A stretch of DNA of 64,000 nucleotides from Paucibacter sp. KBW04 (GTDB taxonomy: Bacteria > Pseudomonadota > Gammaproteobacteria > Burkholderiales > Burkholderiaceae_C): assembly GCF_003852425.1 (NCBI RefSeq), contig NZ_QAJN01000012.1:182009-246008 (forward strand), written 5' to 3'. Numbering within the stretch: the first letter of the stretch is position 1; every line of letters starts with the position of its first letter. Both the position numbers and the translations under genes were made by a program. Under the pieces are notes generated by a model. The model did not search any database, had not been told where the DNA came from, and saw only the letters and a program-made list of their open reading frames with translations. Below are positions 8,595 to 17,330 of this stretch, piece by piece.

Positions 8595-10183
8595 GCGCCG
8601 CCAGCAATGTTTGGGCGCCCCTGCTGCCCGTGGCCATGGTGGGCAGCGAGCGCCATGCTGCCGCCTTGCCCACGTGGCCTGGCGAGGTGGGCGCCGTGCT
8701 GGTTCAGGCCATTTCCGCCGCCCCTGAGCCCGCCACGGCCGTGCTGCGCGCTTGCGCTGTGCTGGCCGCCTGCGCCCAGGCCGGGGCCAGGGGCGCGGAT
8801 TGGGATGCGGAGCTGCCCCCAGCGTGCCCGCCCGAGCCCTTGCCCGAGCCACAGAACGCGAGCCTTTGCGCCCAGATGGCCTGGGCCTGGCAAGAAGGGC
8901 CGGCGCGTTTGCAGCATGAGCTGTGTGCGCTGCTGGCTAGCCAAGGCCAGCGCCTGCCGGTCCAGCACTTGCCCGATGCGCTGGAGCAGGGCCGCCGCTC
9001 AATTGCCCTGCGCGGCCCCTTGCTGCCGGTATTGGGCACGCGCGGTCTGTGGCTGGCGGCCCTGCGTGAAGACTGGCGCTATGCCGCCGGTGTGCAGGCC
9101 GAGGCCGCCGACGCCGAAGCCCGCTGGACCGAGGGCACGGCCGAGCAGCGCCTGGCCTTCCTCGCGCGCGAGCGGGCGCAAGACCCGGCCGCCGCCCGTG
9201 AACGCCTGCGCCTGGCCCTGCCCGAGTTGGGCGCCAAGGAGCGAGCCGAGCTGTTGGGCGTCTTGGCCCTCAAGATCAGCGAGGCCGATGCCAACATGCT
9301 CGACCGCATGCGCACCGACCGCAGCCGCGAGGTGCGCCAAGTCGCCCTGAGCCTGCTGCTGCGTCTGCCCGGCGCCGCCCACCCCAGCCGGGCGGCCGAG
9401 CGCATGGCCTTGCTCGTTCGCCATGAGCGCGCGCTGCTGCTCAAGCGCTGGGTCCAGCATGCGCCCGAGGCGGTGGCCGAAGACTGGAAGGCCGACAATA
9501 TCGAGGCCGCGCGGCCCCAGCATGAATCGCTGGGCGAGCGGGCTTGGTGGCTGTATCAGCTGGTGCGCCAGCTGCGCTTGAGTTGGTGGCAGCAGCACAC
9601 CGGCATGAAGCCCCAGGACTTGCTGCAATGGGCCGCAGGCACAGACTGGGCCGAGGCCTTGTTGCGCGGCTGGCGCGATGTCTTGTTCGCCGCGCCCGAT
9701 AGCCCCGAGGCCTTGGACTGGTGCCGCGCCTTGCTTAATGCCTGGCCCGAGAAACACTTGCGCGACGAGCGCAGCGCCGTGCTGGCCCTGCTGCCCCTGG
9801 CCGAGCGAGAGCAGCATTGGCAGCGTCAGCTGGCCAGCACGAATCTGGGCCTGTCCACGCTGTTAAGCCATGTGCTGGCCGCCTTGCCTGCAGGCGCCCA
9901 GCTCTCGCCCGAGTTTTCTCAAGCCCTGGCCAGCAAGCTGCTGCAGCGCCCACAGCAAACACCGGACGCGGCCTTACGCGACGACTATCTGCTGCGCAGC
10001 CTTTTGCCCGATCTGTGCTGCGTCCTGCATCCAAGCGCCTTGGACGCGCTGGCGCAGCGTCTGCAGCTGGCCGGCGCAGGGGCCGAAACGGCCAGCCTTG
10101 CCAACACCTTGCACAGCGCCATGCAGGTCATCAACACCCGGCGCGCCCTGCATAAGCATTTATCTCAAGAGACTCACGCATGA
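8591..10183 (+). CDS. DUF5691 helical-repeat protein
   Basis: A 530-residue soluble protein. It is almost entirely helical, with tandem helix pairs that look HEAT-like (for example 190-290: RLAFLARERAQDPAAARERL, then LLGVLALKISEADANMLDRM, then REVRQVALSLLLRLPG). This fits the family annotated as DUF5691. No catalytic motif is visible, so a scaffold or substrate-binding role in the AAA/VWA system is the simplest inference. The true start is the ATG in the ATGA overlap with the SWIM gene; the much longer in-frame ORF begins inside that gene. The 3' end again overlaps the next gene by four bases. Confidence 0.8.
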   Translation: MSAASNVWAPLLPVAMVGSERHAAALPTWPGEVGAVLVQAISAAPEPATAVLRACAVLAACAQAGARGADWDAELPPACPPEPLPEPQNASLCAQMAWAWQEGPARLQHELCALLASQGQRLPVQHLPDALEQGRRSIALRGPLLPVLGTRGLWLAALREDWRYAAGVQAEAADAEARWTEGTAEQRLAFLARERAQDPAAARERLRLALPELGAKERAELLGVLALKISEADANMLDRMRTDRSREVRQVALSLLLRLPGAAHPSRAAERMALLVRHERALLLKRWVQHAPEAVAEDWKADNIEAARPQHESLGERAWWLYQLVRQLRLSWWQQHTGMKPQDLLQWAAGTDWAEALLRGWRDVLFAAPDSPEALDWCRALLNAWPEKHLRDERSAVLALLPLAEREQHWQRQLASTNLGLSTLLSHVLAALPAGAQLSPEFSQALASKLLQRPQQTPDAALRDDYLLRSLLPDLCCVLHPSALDALAQRLQLAGAGAETASLANTLHSAMQVINTRRALHKHLSQETHA

Positions 10184-11274
10184 ACACCAGCCCCGCTACC
10201 CCCGTGATGCGCCAGCATGCCGAAGTGCAGTACGCCGAGGAACTGGCCGAGCTGCGCCGCCTCGACAGCCGCCAGCGGCCCGAGAACTGGCAGCTCTCAC
10301 CCTGGGCCGTGGTGCGCTATCTGATGGGCGGTACGCTAGACAACGGCTATGAAGTCAGCCCTAAATACATTGGCAGCCCGCGCCTGATGGAGATCGCCGT
10401 CGCCACCCTGGCCACCGACCGGGCGCTGCTGCTCTACGGCGTGCCGGGCACGGCCAAGTCCTGGGTGTCCGAGCATCTGGCGGCGGCCATCAGCGGCAAC
10501 TCCACCTTGCTGATTCAAGGCACGGCCGGCACCAGCGAGGAGCAGCTGCGCTATGGCTGGAACTACGCCCAGTTATTGGCCCATGGCCCTTCAGAGAACG
10601 CCCTGGTGCCCAGCCCCTTGATGCAGGCCATGCGCAGCGGCCGCATCGCCCGGGTCGAAGAGCTGACCCGCATCCCCGCCGATGTGCAGGACAGCCTGAT
10701 CACCGTGCTCTCGGAAAAGACCCTGCCCATCCCCGAGCTGGGCAGCGAGGTGCAGGCGCTGCGCGGCTTCAGCGTGATTGCCACGGCCAATAACCGCGAC
10801 AAGGGCGTGAACGAGCTGTCGGCCGCGCTCAAGCGCCGCTTCAACACCGTGGTGCTGCCGGTGCCCGCCAGCGAGGCCGACGAGGTGGCCATCGTCGTCA
10901 AGCGGGTGGCCGAAATGGGCCAGGCCCTGCAGCTGCCCGCCGAGCCGCCGGCGCTCAAGGAGGTGCGGCGCATCGTGCAGATCTTCCGCGAGCTGCGCAA
11001 TGGCAAAACCGAGGACGGCAAGACCCAGCTCAAATCGCCGACCTCCACCCTCTCCACCGCCGAGGCCATCTCGGTGATCAATAGCGGCATGGCCCTGGCG
11101 GGTCATTTCGGCGATGGCGTGCTGCGCCCTCAGGACATGGCCGCCGGCCTGATCGGCGCGGTGGTCAAGGACCCGGTGCAAGATCAGCTGGTCTGGAGCG
11201 AGTACCTGGAGACCGTGGTGAAGGAACGCGCCGAATGGAAGGATCTGTACCGCGCGTTTCGTGAGCTGGACTGA
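10180..11274 (+). CDS. MoxR-type AAA+ ATPase
   Basis: A 364-residue AAA+ ATPase of the MoxR/dynein-like (AAA_5) group. Walker A is GVPGTAKS (residues 87-94), the Walker B equivalent is the acidic pair in ARVEEL (about 157-162), sensor 1 is in VIATANNRDKG (199-209), and the arginine-finger region follows at LKRRFN (217-222). Such ATPases work with VWA partners to remodel protein complexes or insert metals, and this gene shares an operon with one. The ATG lies in an ATGA overlap with the DUF5691 gene. It is probably the motor of the five-protein system; the substrate is unknown. Confidence 0.9.
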   Translation: MNTSPATPVMRQHAEVQYAEELAELRRLDSRQRPENWQLSPWAVVRYLMGGTLDNGYEVSPKYIGSPRLMEIAVATLATDRALLLYGVPGTAKSWVSEHLAAAISGNSTLLIQGTAGTSEEQLRYGWNYAQLLAHGPSENALVPSPLMQAMRSGRIARVEELTRIPADVQDSLITVLSEKTLPIPELGSEVQALRGFSVIATANNRDKGVNELSAALKRRFNTVVLPVPASEADEVAIVVKRVAEMGQALQLPAEPPALKEVRRIVQIFRELRNGKTEDGKTQLKSPTSTLSTAEAISVINSGMALAGHFGDGVLRPQDMAAGLIGAVVKDPVQDQLVWSEYLETVVKERAEWKDLYRAFRELD

Positions 11275-11285
11275 GTGCCAATAGC

Positions 11286-13565
11286 ATGACGGTTCGTTAC
11301 TACGGCATCCGCCACCACGGCCCAGGTTGCGCGCGCAGCCTGCTGCGGGCCCTGCAAGACTTTGCGCCCGAGCTGCTGCTGGTGGAAGGGCCGCCCGAGG
11401 GCGAGGCCCTGCTGCCTTATGTGCTGGCGCCGGAGATGCGGCCGCCGGTGGCCTTGCTCAGCCACTGCCCGGACGAGACGCGCCTGGCCGTCTACCACCC
11501 CTTCGCCAGCTTTTCGCCCGAATGGCAGGCGCTCAGCTGGGCGGCGAAACAAGCCGTGCCGCTGCGCTTTATCGACCTGCCCCTGGTGCATTCGCTGGCG
11601 CTGGAGAAGGCGAGGCGGGAGGCTGAAGCGGAGACTGACGCTGAATCAGAACCGGAAGCAGAAGTCGCGGAGGCAGACAGCGGCGAAGCCTCGCCCAGCC
11701 AGGACCCGCTGGACTGGCTGGCCCACGCCGCCGGTTATGCCGATGGCGAGGCCTGGTGGAACCATATGGTGGAGGAGCGCGGCGATGGTGAGGACCTGTT
11801 CGCTGCCATCAACGAGGCCATGACGACGCTGCGTGCCGAAGCGCCTGCGCGTCAGCGCAGCGAGTTCGAGGAGGGCCGCGAAGCCCTGCGCGAGGCCTAT
11901 ATGCGCCAATGCGTGCGTGCCGCTGAAAAAGAGGGTCATGCCCGTATCGCCGTGATCTGTGGCGCCTGGCATCTGGGCGGCTTGCAAGGCAAATCCACCG
12001 CCAAGGCCGATGCCGCCCTGCTCAAAGGCCTGCCCAAGCTCAAGGTGCAAAGCACCTGGGTGCCCTGGACCTATCGCCACCTGGCCGCCGCCAGCGGCTA
12101 TGGCGCGGGCGTGCAATCGCCCGGCTGGTATGAACACCTGTGGCAATGCAGCGAGAGCGGCGCGCCGCGCGCGGTGGGCTGGCTGAGTCGCGTGGCACGG
12201 TTGATGCGGGAGCGCGAGCTCGATTGCTCCAGCGCCCATCTGATCGAGGCCGCGCGCCTGGCCGACACCTTGGCCGCCCTGCGTGAGCGCCCGGCTCCCG
12301 GCCTGGAGGAATTGCACGAGGCTTGCCGCACGGTGCTGACCCTGGGCGATGAGACCGTGCTGCGCTTCATCGATGCCGAGTTGGTGGTGGGCGATCGGCT
12401 CGGTGGCGTGCCGCCCGATGTGCCCACCGTGCCCTTGCAGCGCGATCTGGAGCAGGCCCAGAAGAGCCTGCGCCTCAAGCCCGAGGCCACCCAAAAAACC
12501 CTGGACCTGGACCTGCGCAAGGCCAATGATCTGGCCCGCAGCCAGCTGCTGCATCGCCTGAATCTGCTGGGCGTGGACTGGGGCACGCTGGCCAAGCTGG
12601 GCCGCAGCAGCCGGGGCACCTTCCATGAGTTGTGGACCCTGCAGTGGCAGCCCGAGTACGCGCTGGCGCTGATCGAGGCCAGCCAATGGGGCCAGACCGT
12701 GGCCCAGGCCGCTAGCGCCCGGGTGCTGGACCGCTGCGCCCGGGTCGAGCGTTTGGAGGAACTCTCGGCCCTGGTCGATCAGGTCTTGCTGGCCCAGCTG
12801 CCCGAAGCCACCGCCGCCGCTGCGGCCGCGCTGGAAGCCCGCGCCGCCTTGACCGGCGACACCCAGCAGCTGCTGGCCGCCCTGGCGCCCCTGGCCAATG
12901 TCTACCGCTACGGCAATGTGCGCCAGACCGACGCGGCCCTGGTCAGCCATGTGCTGGACGGCCTGATTCTGCGCGCCGCCCTCAGCCTGCCCCTGGCCTG
13001 CAGCGCCGTGGACGATGCGGCCGCTGAAGGTTTGCGCAACAAGCTGCTGGGCGCCCATGCCGCCGTGGGCCTGCGCGACGGCGAGGCCCAGACCCGCAGC
13101 TGGCAGCAGGCCCTGGCCCAGCTGGCCCGCAGCGCGGGCGCCCATCATCTGCTGCAAGGTGTGGCCACGCGCTTGCTGCTGGACGCCGCTGTGTGGAGCG
13201 GCGAGGAGGCGGCGCAGGCCATCTCTTTGCATCTCTCCAGCGGCGCCGAACCGGCCCAGGCCGCCGCCTGGTTGGATGGCTTCTTGAATCGCAATGCGGT
13301 GGTGCTGCTGCACGATGCCAGTGTCTGGCGGCTGGTGGACGACTGGCTGGCCGGCCTGAGTGAGGAACATTTTGTGCGCGTGCTGCCTTTGGTGCGGCGC
13401 AGCTTTGCGGCCTTTGAGCCCGGCGAGCGCCGCGACCTGGCCCAGCGTGCCGCCCAGGGCGCGGCCCAGCCGCAAGCCGTGGCTGCTGGCGCGCCTGCCT
13501 GGGACGCGGCCCGCGCCGAGCTGGCCCTGCCGCTGCTGCGCCAATTGCTGGGAGTGAGTGCATGA
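11286..13565 (+). CDS. DUF5682 protein with TraB/TIKI-like motifs
   Basis: A 759-residue protein annotated in other genomes as DUF5682. The N-terminal 240 residues carry a pattern like the TraB/TIKI/EreA superfamily: GIRH (7-10) followed by a second His, an LVEGPPE block (32-38), a helix ending LREAYMRQ (201-208), and a second Gx2H in VICGAWHLGG (223-232). TIKI proteins use two Gx2H motifs and acidic residues for metal-dependent hydrolysis, so this region could be a metallohydrolase; that is inference. An acidic low-complexity insert (about 110-140) separates the motifs. The remaining 500 residues are helical. It is separated from the AAA gene by 11 bases and overlaps the VWA gene by four. 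Confidence 0.8.
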   Translation: MTVRYYGIRHHGPGCARSLLRALQDFAPELLLVEGPPEGEALLPYVLAPEMRPPVALLSHCPDETRLAVYHPFASFSPEWQALSWAAKQAVPLRFIDLPLVHSLALEKARREAEAETDAESEPEAEVAEADSGEASPSQDPLDWLAHAAGYADGEAWWNHMVEERGDGEDLFAAINEAMTTLRAEAPARQRSEFEEGREALREAYMRQCVRAAEKEGHARIAVICGAWHLGGLQGKSTAKADAALLKGLPKLKVQSTWVPWTYRHLAAASGYGAGVQSPGWYEHLWQCSESGAPRAVGWLSRVARLMRERELDCSSAHLIEAARLADTLAALRERPAPGLEELHEACRTVLTLGDETVLRFIDAELVVGDRLGGVPPDVPTVPLQRDLEQAQKSLRLKPEATQKTLDLDLRKANDLARSQLLHRLNLLGVDWGTLAKLGRSSRGTFHELWTLQWQPEYALALIEASQWGQTVAQAASARVLDRCARVERLEELSALVDQVLLAQLPEATAAAAAALEARAALTGDTQQLLAALAPLANVYRYGNVRQTDAALVSHVLDGLILRAALSLPLACSAVDDAAAEGLRNKLLGAHAAVGLRDGEAQTRSWQQALAQLARSAGAHHLLQGVATRLLLDAAVWSGEEAAQAISLHLSSGAEPAQAAAWLDGFLNRNAVVLLHDASVWRLVDDWLAGLSEEHFVRVLPLVRRSFAAFEPGERRDLAQRAAQGAAQPQAVAAGAPAWDAARAELALPLLRQLLGVSA

Positions 13566-14737
13566 GCGATGCGATGAATGAAGCCGAGCGCCTGCGCCGC
13601 TGGCGCTTGGTCTTAGGCAGTGAGGCCGAACCGGCCTGCGGCGCACTGACTGGTGCCAACGCCGAGATGGACCAGGCCCTGACCGCGCTCTACGAGGCGG
13701 ATGGCCCGGGCGGGCTTAATTCCAGCAAACGCGGCGGGCGCGGGGGCTCGGCGCCCAGCGTGGCGCGCTGGCTGGGCGATATCCGCAAATACTTCCCCAG
13801 CTCGGTGGTGCAGGTGATGCAGCACGACGCGCTGCAGCGCCTGAATATGCGCGACATGTTGCTGCAGCCCGAGATGCTGAACGCGGTGCAGCCCGATGTG
13901 CATCTGGTGGCCAATCTGATGGCTTTGTCGCACGTGATCCCGGCCGGCACCAAGGCCACCGCTCGCCTGGTGGTGCGCAAGGTGGTGGACGAGCTGATGA
14001 AGCGCCTGGACGAGCCCCTGCGCTCGGCCATCAGCGGCGCCCTGGACCGCAGCCAGCGCAATCGTCGCCCCCGCCATGCCGAGATCGACTGGCACCGCAC
14101 CATCCGCGCCAATCTGCGTCACTGGCAGCCCGAGTACCGCACGGTGGTGCCGCAGACCTTGCTGGGTTATGGCCGCAAGGCCCGCCGGCCGCAGCGCGAG
14201 GTGGTGTTGTGCATAGACCAGAGCGGCTCCATGGCCAACTCGGTGGTTTATGCCAGCATCTTCGGCGCGGTGATGGCCAGCCTGCCGGCGGTGGCCACCA
14301 AGCTGGTGGTGTTTGACACCGCGGTGGTGGACATGACGGAGCAGCTGGACGACCCGGTGGAGCTGCTCTTCGGCGTGCAGCTGGGTGGCGGCACCGATAT
14401 CAATGGTGCCGTGGGCTATTGCCAAAGCATCATCCGCGAGCCCCGCAACACCATCTTTGTGCTGATCTCCGATCTGTACGAGGGTGGCGTTGAGGAAAAC
14501 CTGCTGCGCCGCGCCGCCGAGCTGGTGGAGGCCGGCGTGCAGTTCATCACCTTGCTGGCGCTCAGCGACGAGGGCGCCCCGGCCTATGACCACGCCCTGG
14601 CCAGCAAGCTGGCCGCCCTGGGCGTGCCCTCATTCGCCTGCACGCCCAATGCCTTCCCCGGCCTGATGGCGGCCGCCATCCGCCGCGACGATGTGTCGGC
14701 CTGGGCGGCTTCGCAGTCACTGGTGACTAGCCGCTGA
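13562..14737 (+). CDS. VWA-domain protein, partner of the AAA ATPase
   Basis: A 391-residue protein with a C-terminal von Willebrand A domain. The MIDAS metal site is complete: DQSGS (D219, S221, S223), the GGTD threonine and aspartate (278-279) and SD (D304) before LYEGG. The N-terminal 200 residues are helical with a Gly-rich linker near 56-63. No signal peptide or membrane helix is seen, so it acts in the cytosol, like ViaA/CoxE-type partners of MoxR ATPases. It is the last gene of the five-gene operon and starts in an ATGA overlap. Inference: it recruits or recognises the substrate for the ATPase. Confidence 0.9.
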   Translation: MSDAMNEAERLRRWRLVLGSEAEPACGALTGANAEMDQALTALYEADGPGGLNSSKRGGRGGSAPSVARWLGDIRKYFPSSVVQVMQHDALQRLNMRDMLLQPEMLNAVQPDVHLVANLMALSHVIPAGTKATARLVVRKVVDELMKRLDEPLRSAISGALDRSQRNRRPRHAEIDWHRTIRANLRHWQPEYRTVVPQTLLGYGRKARRPQREVVLCIDQSGSMANSVVYASIFGAVMASLPAVATKLVVFDTAVVDMTEQLDDPVELLFGVQLGGGTDINGAVGYCQSIIREPRNTIFVLISDLYEGGVEENLLRRAAELVEAGVQFITLLALSDEGAPAYDHALASKLAALGVPSFACTPNAFPGLMAAAIRRDDVSAWAASQSLVTSR

Positions 14738-14769
14738 AGGCTTGTGTCTACTAAATTGGAGTTAGGGCT

Positions 14770-15534
14770 ATGACGATCGACTTCTCTGCGCCGCATCAGC
14801 GGCTGCGCTTTAACACACCGCTGTCTGAAGCCAGAGCACAGCAGCTCTTGGCCTTTGTGGCGCAGCGAGCGACGGGCACGGTGGTCGATGTGGGCTGCGG
14901 CTGGGCAGGCTTGTTGCTTCGCTTGATCGAACTGAAGCCGACGCTGCGAGGGCTGGGCATCGATCTTTCGGCCGAGGCCATCGCTCACGCCAAGACCCTC
15001 GTCGCGGCTTCTTCGGCAGGGGCTCAAATTGATTTGCTGTGTGGTGATGTGAAGGCTAATTTGCCCGCCGAGGTGCAGGGCGCCATTTGCATAGGCGCGA
15101 GTCAAATCTGGGGCTCGCCGGTGGAAGAGCGCCAGCCCTTGGCCTATGCGGCAGCGCTCGCTGCCTTACGAGAACGGGTCAAGCCTGGCGCGCCGGTGCT
15201 GTACGGTGAAGCGATTTGGAGCCGGCCGCCCACCGCAGCGGCGGTGGCGCCACTTTCGGGGCGCTTGGACGAGTTTGTGTCTTTGCCGGACCTGGTCGAC
15301 CTGGCCTGGCAGCAAGGCTTTGCCCTCGTGCAAGCCCATGAGGCCAATCAGGATGAGTGGGACGAGTTCGAGTCCGGCCATCAGGCCAAGTACGCCGACT
15401 GGTTGGCCGAGCATGGCGTCGATCACCCGGATGCAGCGCAGGTGCTGAGCCGGGCGCAAGGCCAGCGCGCTGCGTATTTTCGGGGTTATCGGGGAATTCT
15501 GGGCATGGCTTATCTCTGCCTGGTGGCGGTCTAA
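14770..15534 (+). CDS. Class I SAM-dependent methyltransferase
   Basis: A 254-residue protein with a standard SAM-binding fold: motif I VVDVGCGWAG (38-47), an acidic residue at the end of strand 2 (GLGIDLS, D66 region), and a motif near DLLCGDVKANLP. A later WDEFESGHQAKYADW stretch and a C-terminal FRGYRGILGMAYL match a class of small-molecule methyltransferases found in many proteobacteria. The substrate is unknown. A GGAGTTAGGGCT leader precedes the ATG. It lies 32 bases after the VWA gene on the same strand, so it could be read through from that operon but is probably not part of the system. Confidence 0.8.
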   Translation: MTIDFSAPHQRLRFNTPLSEARAQQLLAFVAQRATGTVVDVGCGWAGLLLRLIELKPTLRGLGIDLSAEAIAHAKTLVAASSAGAQIDLLCGDVKANLPAEVQGAICIGASQIWGSPVEERQPLAYAAALAALRERVKPGAPVLYGEAIWSRPPTAAAVAPLSGRLDEFVSLPDLVDLAWQQGFALVQAHEANQDEWDEFESGHQAKYADWLAEHGVDHPDAAQVLSRAQGQRAAYFRGYRGILGMAYLCLVAV

Positions 15535-15679
15535 GGAAGCTGTGCCAAGCTAGTGAGTCGCAAGGCAATGGCTTAGCAATTCATGGACCCTGGGTGCGTC
15601 AGCGACAGGCGTGCCGGCCGCCCCGAGAGCCCTATGGCGAGCAAGCCCGCGCAAGCGCCACAATTGAACCGTGTTGGAC

Positions 15680-16816
15680 TCAACGGTACTGCCGCAGATA
15701 GTTCCACTCGAAGCCGCGCTTGGCCCAATGGAGGAGGCGCGTGGACGGAAACAGCCAGTTGCGCTCGGGCGTGCGCCAGATCAGCGTGCCTTGGGCTAGG
15801 GCGTCGACGATGCAGATCAGCTCGACCTTGAAGGTCTCCTTGCTCGCCCGGCCTTGCAGGTCACCGAGCAGGTTGGCGGCCGCGGCTGCGGCCTGCAGGT
15901 CGGCCATATGGGCTTGCTTGGGCATCCAGTCGGGGCCAGGGAAGCTGCCCGAGTCGCCCGCCACATAGACCCGCTGCAGCCCCGGCACGCGGCATTGCGC
16001 GTCGGCTTGCAGCAGGCCACCGGGCGAGCGTGGCAATGTGGTGGCGTCGAACCAGGCGTTGCCGGTCATGCCGGGCATGAACAGGATCAGGTCGGCGGCG
16101 AATTCGCCACCTTCGGTCACGACCTTGTTGGCCTCGAAGCGGCTGAGCTTGTGACCCAGGTGGGTACGAATGCCCCGTCGTGCCATCTCGTCGAGCAGGT
16201 GCTTTACCGCTTTGGGCCCCAAACGGTTGCCGGGCTCGGTGGAGGGATTGAAGAACACGATCTCGAAACGCTCGCGTCGGCCCTCGCGCCGGAGCTGCTC
16301 GTCGATGCCGAACAGAAACTCGAACATCGGGCCGCCGCGCACGGCCGTGGGCTCCTTGGGATTGCCCGCGAAGCCGACGGCGAGGGTCCCGCCGCTCATC
16401 TCGCTCAGCCGGTCGCGGATGCGCTCGGCCGCTGTAATGCCTTCGCAAGGCGTGATGGCGTGTTCGATGCCTGGCAGCTTCTTGATGAAGCGTCCGCCTG
16501 TGGCGATGACGAGTGCGTCGTTGACGATGTCGCCACCGGCGGTGTGTACGACGCGGCCGTCATCGCTCAAGCCTGTGACCTCCGAAGCCACGAAGTGCAC
16601 CCGCTGGCGCCGCAGAAAATTGTCCAAGGGGATGACCAGGTCCTCGCGCTTTCTGAGGCCGCTGGGGATCCAGATGATGCCGGGCAGGTAATGCAGTTCG
16701 GCGCGCGGAGCGACCAGCGTGATCTCGACGCTTGGGTCGCGACGGCGCAGTTCACGGACCGTCGACAGCCCGGCGAACCCTGCGCCGAGCACGGTGACGC
16801 GCGGTGCGCTCGTCAT
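15680..16816 (-). CDS. SQR/NDH-2-superfamily FAD oxidoreductase (candidate sulfide:quinone reductase)
   Basis: A 378-residue flavoprotein. It has an N-terminal FAD-binding GAGFAG (11-16), ALVIATGG (101-108) and a C-terminal VYVAGDSGSFPG (283-294), the layout of sulfide:quinone oxidoreductases and flavocytochrome c sulfide dehydrogenases. Cysteines C124 and C335 occupy positions like two of the redox cysteines of SQR, but a cysteine near 160 is missing, so sulfide as substrate is not proven. No transmembrane helix is seen; SQRs bind the membrane by amphipathic helices. It is the last gene of the cytochrome bd operon, so the quinol it makes could feed the oxidase directly. The ATG overlaps the stop of a possible small ORF. 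Confidence 0.75.
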   Translation of the reverse strand: MTSAPRVTVLGAGFAGLSTVRELRRRDPSVEITLVAPRAELHYLPGIIWIPSGLRKREDLVIPLDNFLRRQRVHFVASEVTGLSDDGRVVHTAGGDIVNDALVIATGGRFIKKLPGIEHAITPCEGITAAERIRDRLSEMSGGTLAVGFAGNPKEPTAVRGGPMFEFLFGIDEQLRREGRRERFEIVFFNPSTEPGNRLGPKAVKHLLDEMARRGIRTHLGHKLSRFEANKVVTEGGEFAADLILFMPGMTGNAWFDATTLPRSPGGLLQADAQCRVPGLQRVYVAGDSGSFPGPDWMPKQAHMADLQAAAAAANLLGDLQGRASKETFKVELICIVDALAQGTLIWRTPERNWLFPSTRLLHWAKRGFEWNYLRQYR

Positions 16817-16899
16817 CGCTGACTCTTGGTGAGCAAAGAGACCTCCAGGGCAGCAGCCAGGGGCTGCGCTAGTTCTTGGGTGAACAAGTGGCGGTACAC
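16813..16899 (-). CDS. Possible 28-residue small ORF in the cyd operon
   Basis: A short reading frame fills the gap between ybgE and the flavoprotein gene. It starts with GTG four bases after AGGAGA and its stop overlaps the flavoprotein ATG in an ATGA arrangement. The peptide would read VYRHLFTQELAQPLAAALEV and eight more residues, amphipathic and without a membrane helix. Its position and spacing suggest translational coupling rather than chance, but there is no homology to judge by. Confidence 0.35.
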   Translation of the reverse strand: MYRHLFTQELAQPLAAALEVSLLTKSQR

Positions 16900-16908
16900 A
16901 AAGTCTCC

Positions 16909-17190
16909 TCAATGTTGAAGCTTCAATACTAGGGCCAAAGAGAGCGCTGCCGCACAGGACCAAGCCGAGAACAGCCAACGCCAGCCTCCTGCGCGCGGCA
17001 CAAAGCCCACGCCTCGAACAAAGCCTGCGCTCATGGCCCAGAACAAACTCGTCGCCAAAGCGTGATCGGCGCGGCCGGCGGCGTCGGCCATCAGCGGCGG
17101 GTACACCGTGCCGCCCACCATGATCATCAGGGCAAGTGCGAGGCAGGGCAGATGGACACGCGAGGGCGCTGAAGGCATCGGGGCTGTCAT
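16909..17190 (-). CDS. ybgE: YbgE-like cyd operon membrane protein
   Basis: A 93-residue protein with two or three hydrophobic segments. The central FWAMSAGFVRGVGFVPR (50-66) matches the conserved AGxIHGVGFRP block of YbgE, the small protein encoded with cytochrome bd in many proteobacteria, although His is replaced by Arg here. The role of YbgE is not settled. The ATG overlaps the cydX stop (ATGA), which fixes the start and removes a much longer spurious frame through the Rieske gene. Confidence 0.8.
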   Translation of the reverse strand: MTAPMPSAPSRVHLPCLALALMIMVGGTVYPPLMADAAGRADHALATSLFWAMSAGFVRGVGFVPRAGGWRWLFSAWSCAAALSLALVLKLQH

Positions 17191-17318
17191 TGCCTGGCCC
17201 CGTCGTCGCCATCCCTGGCAGCTTGGATGCGGGCATCCTCGTTCTCGCCCCACATCGCGTTCATGATGGCCAGCAATACGGCAAGGCCGACTCCTAACAT
17301 CCAGGCGAAATACCACAT
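17187..17318 (-). CDS. cydX: CydX, small subunit of cytochrome bd oxidase
   Basis: A 43-residue single-pass membrane protein beginning MWYFAWMLGVGLAV and continuing to NAMWGENED. This is the hallmark of CydX: an MWYFAWxLG start, one hydrophobic helix, then an N-x-M-W-x-E end. CydX binds CydA and stabilises the haems of the bd oxidase. It is too short for most ORF calls. It starts 12 bases after the Rieske gene and its stop overlaps ybgE. The tail after residue 30 is charged and longer than in E. coli CydX. Confidence 0.92.
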   Translation of the reverse strand: MWYFAWMLGVGLAVLLAIMNAMWGENEDARIQAARDGDDGARQ

Positions 17319-17330
17319 GGTCTGGCTCCT

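Noticed and set aside
11646-13646. 666-residue open frame antisense to the DUF5682 gene
   Set aside because: It is a shadow of GC-rich codon use. It has no recognisable domain and lies opposite a well-supported gene in a tight operon.
15533-15560. AAGGAAGCTGTGCC as a remnant of MITE-like element 1
   Set aside because: Only the first few bases resemble the terminal repeat, and there is no partner repeat or target duplication.
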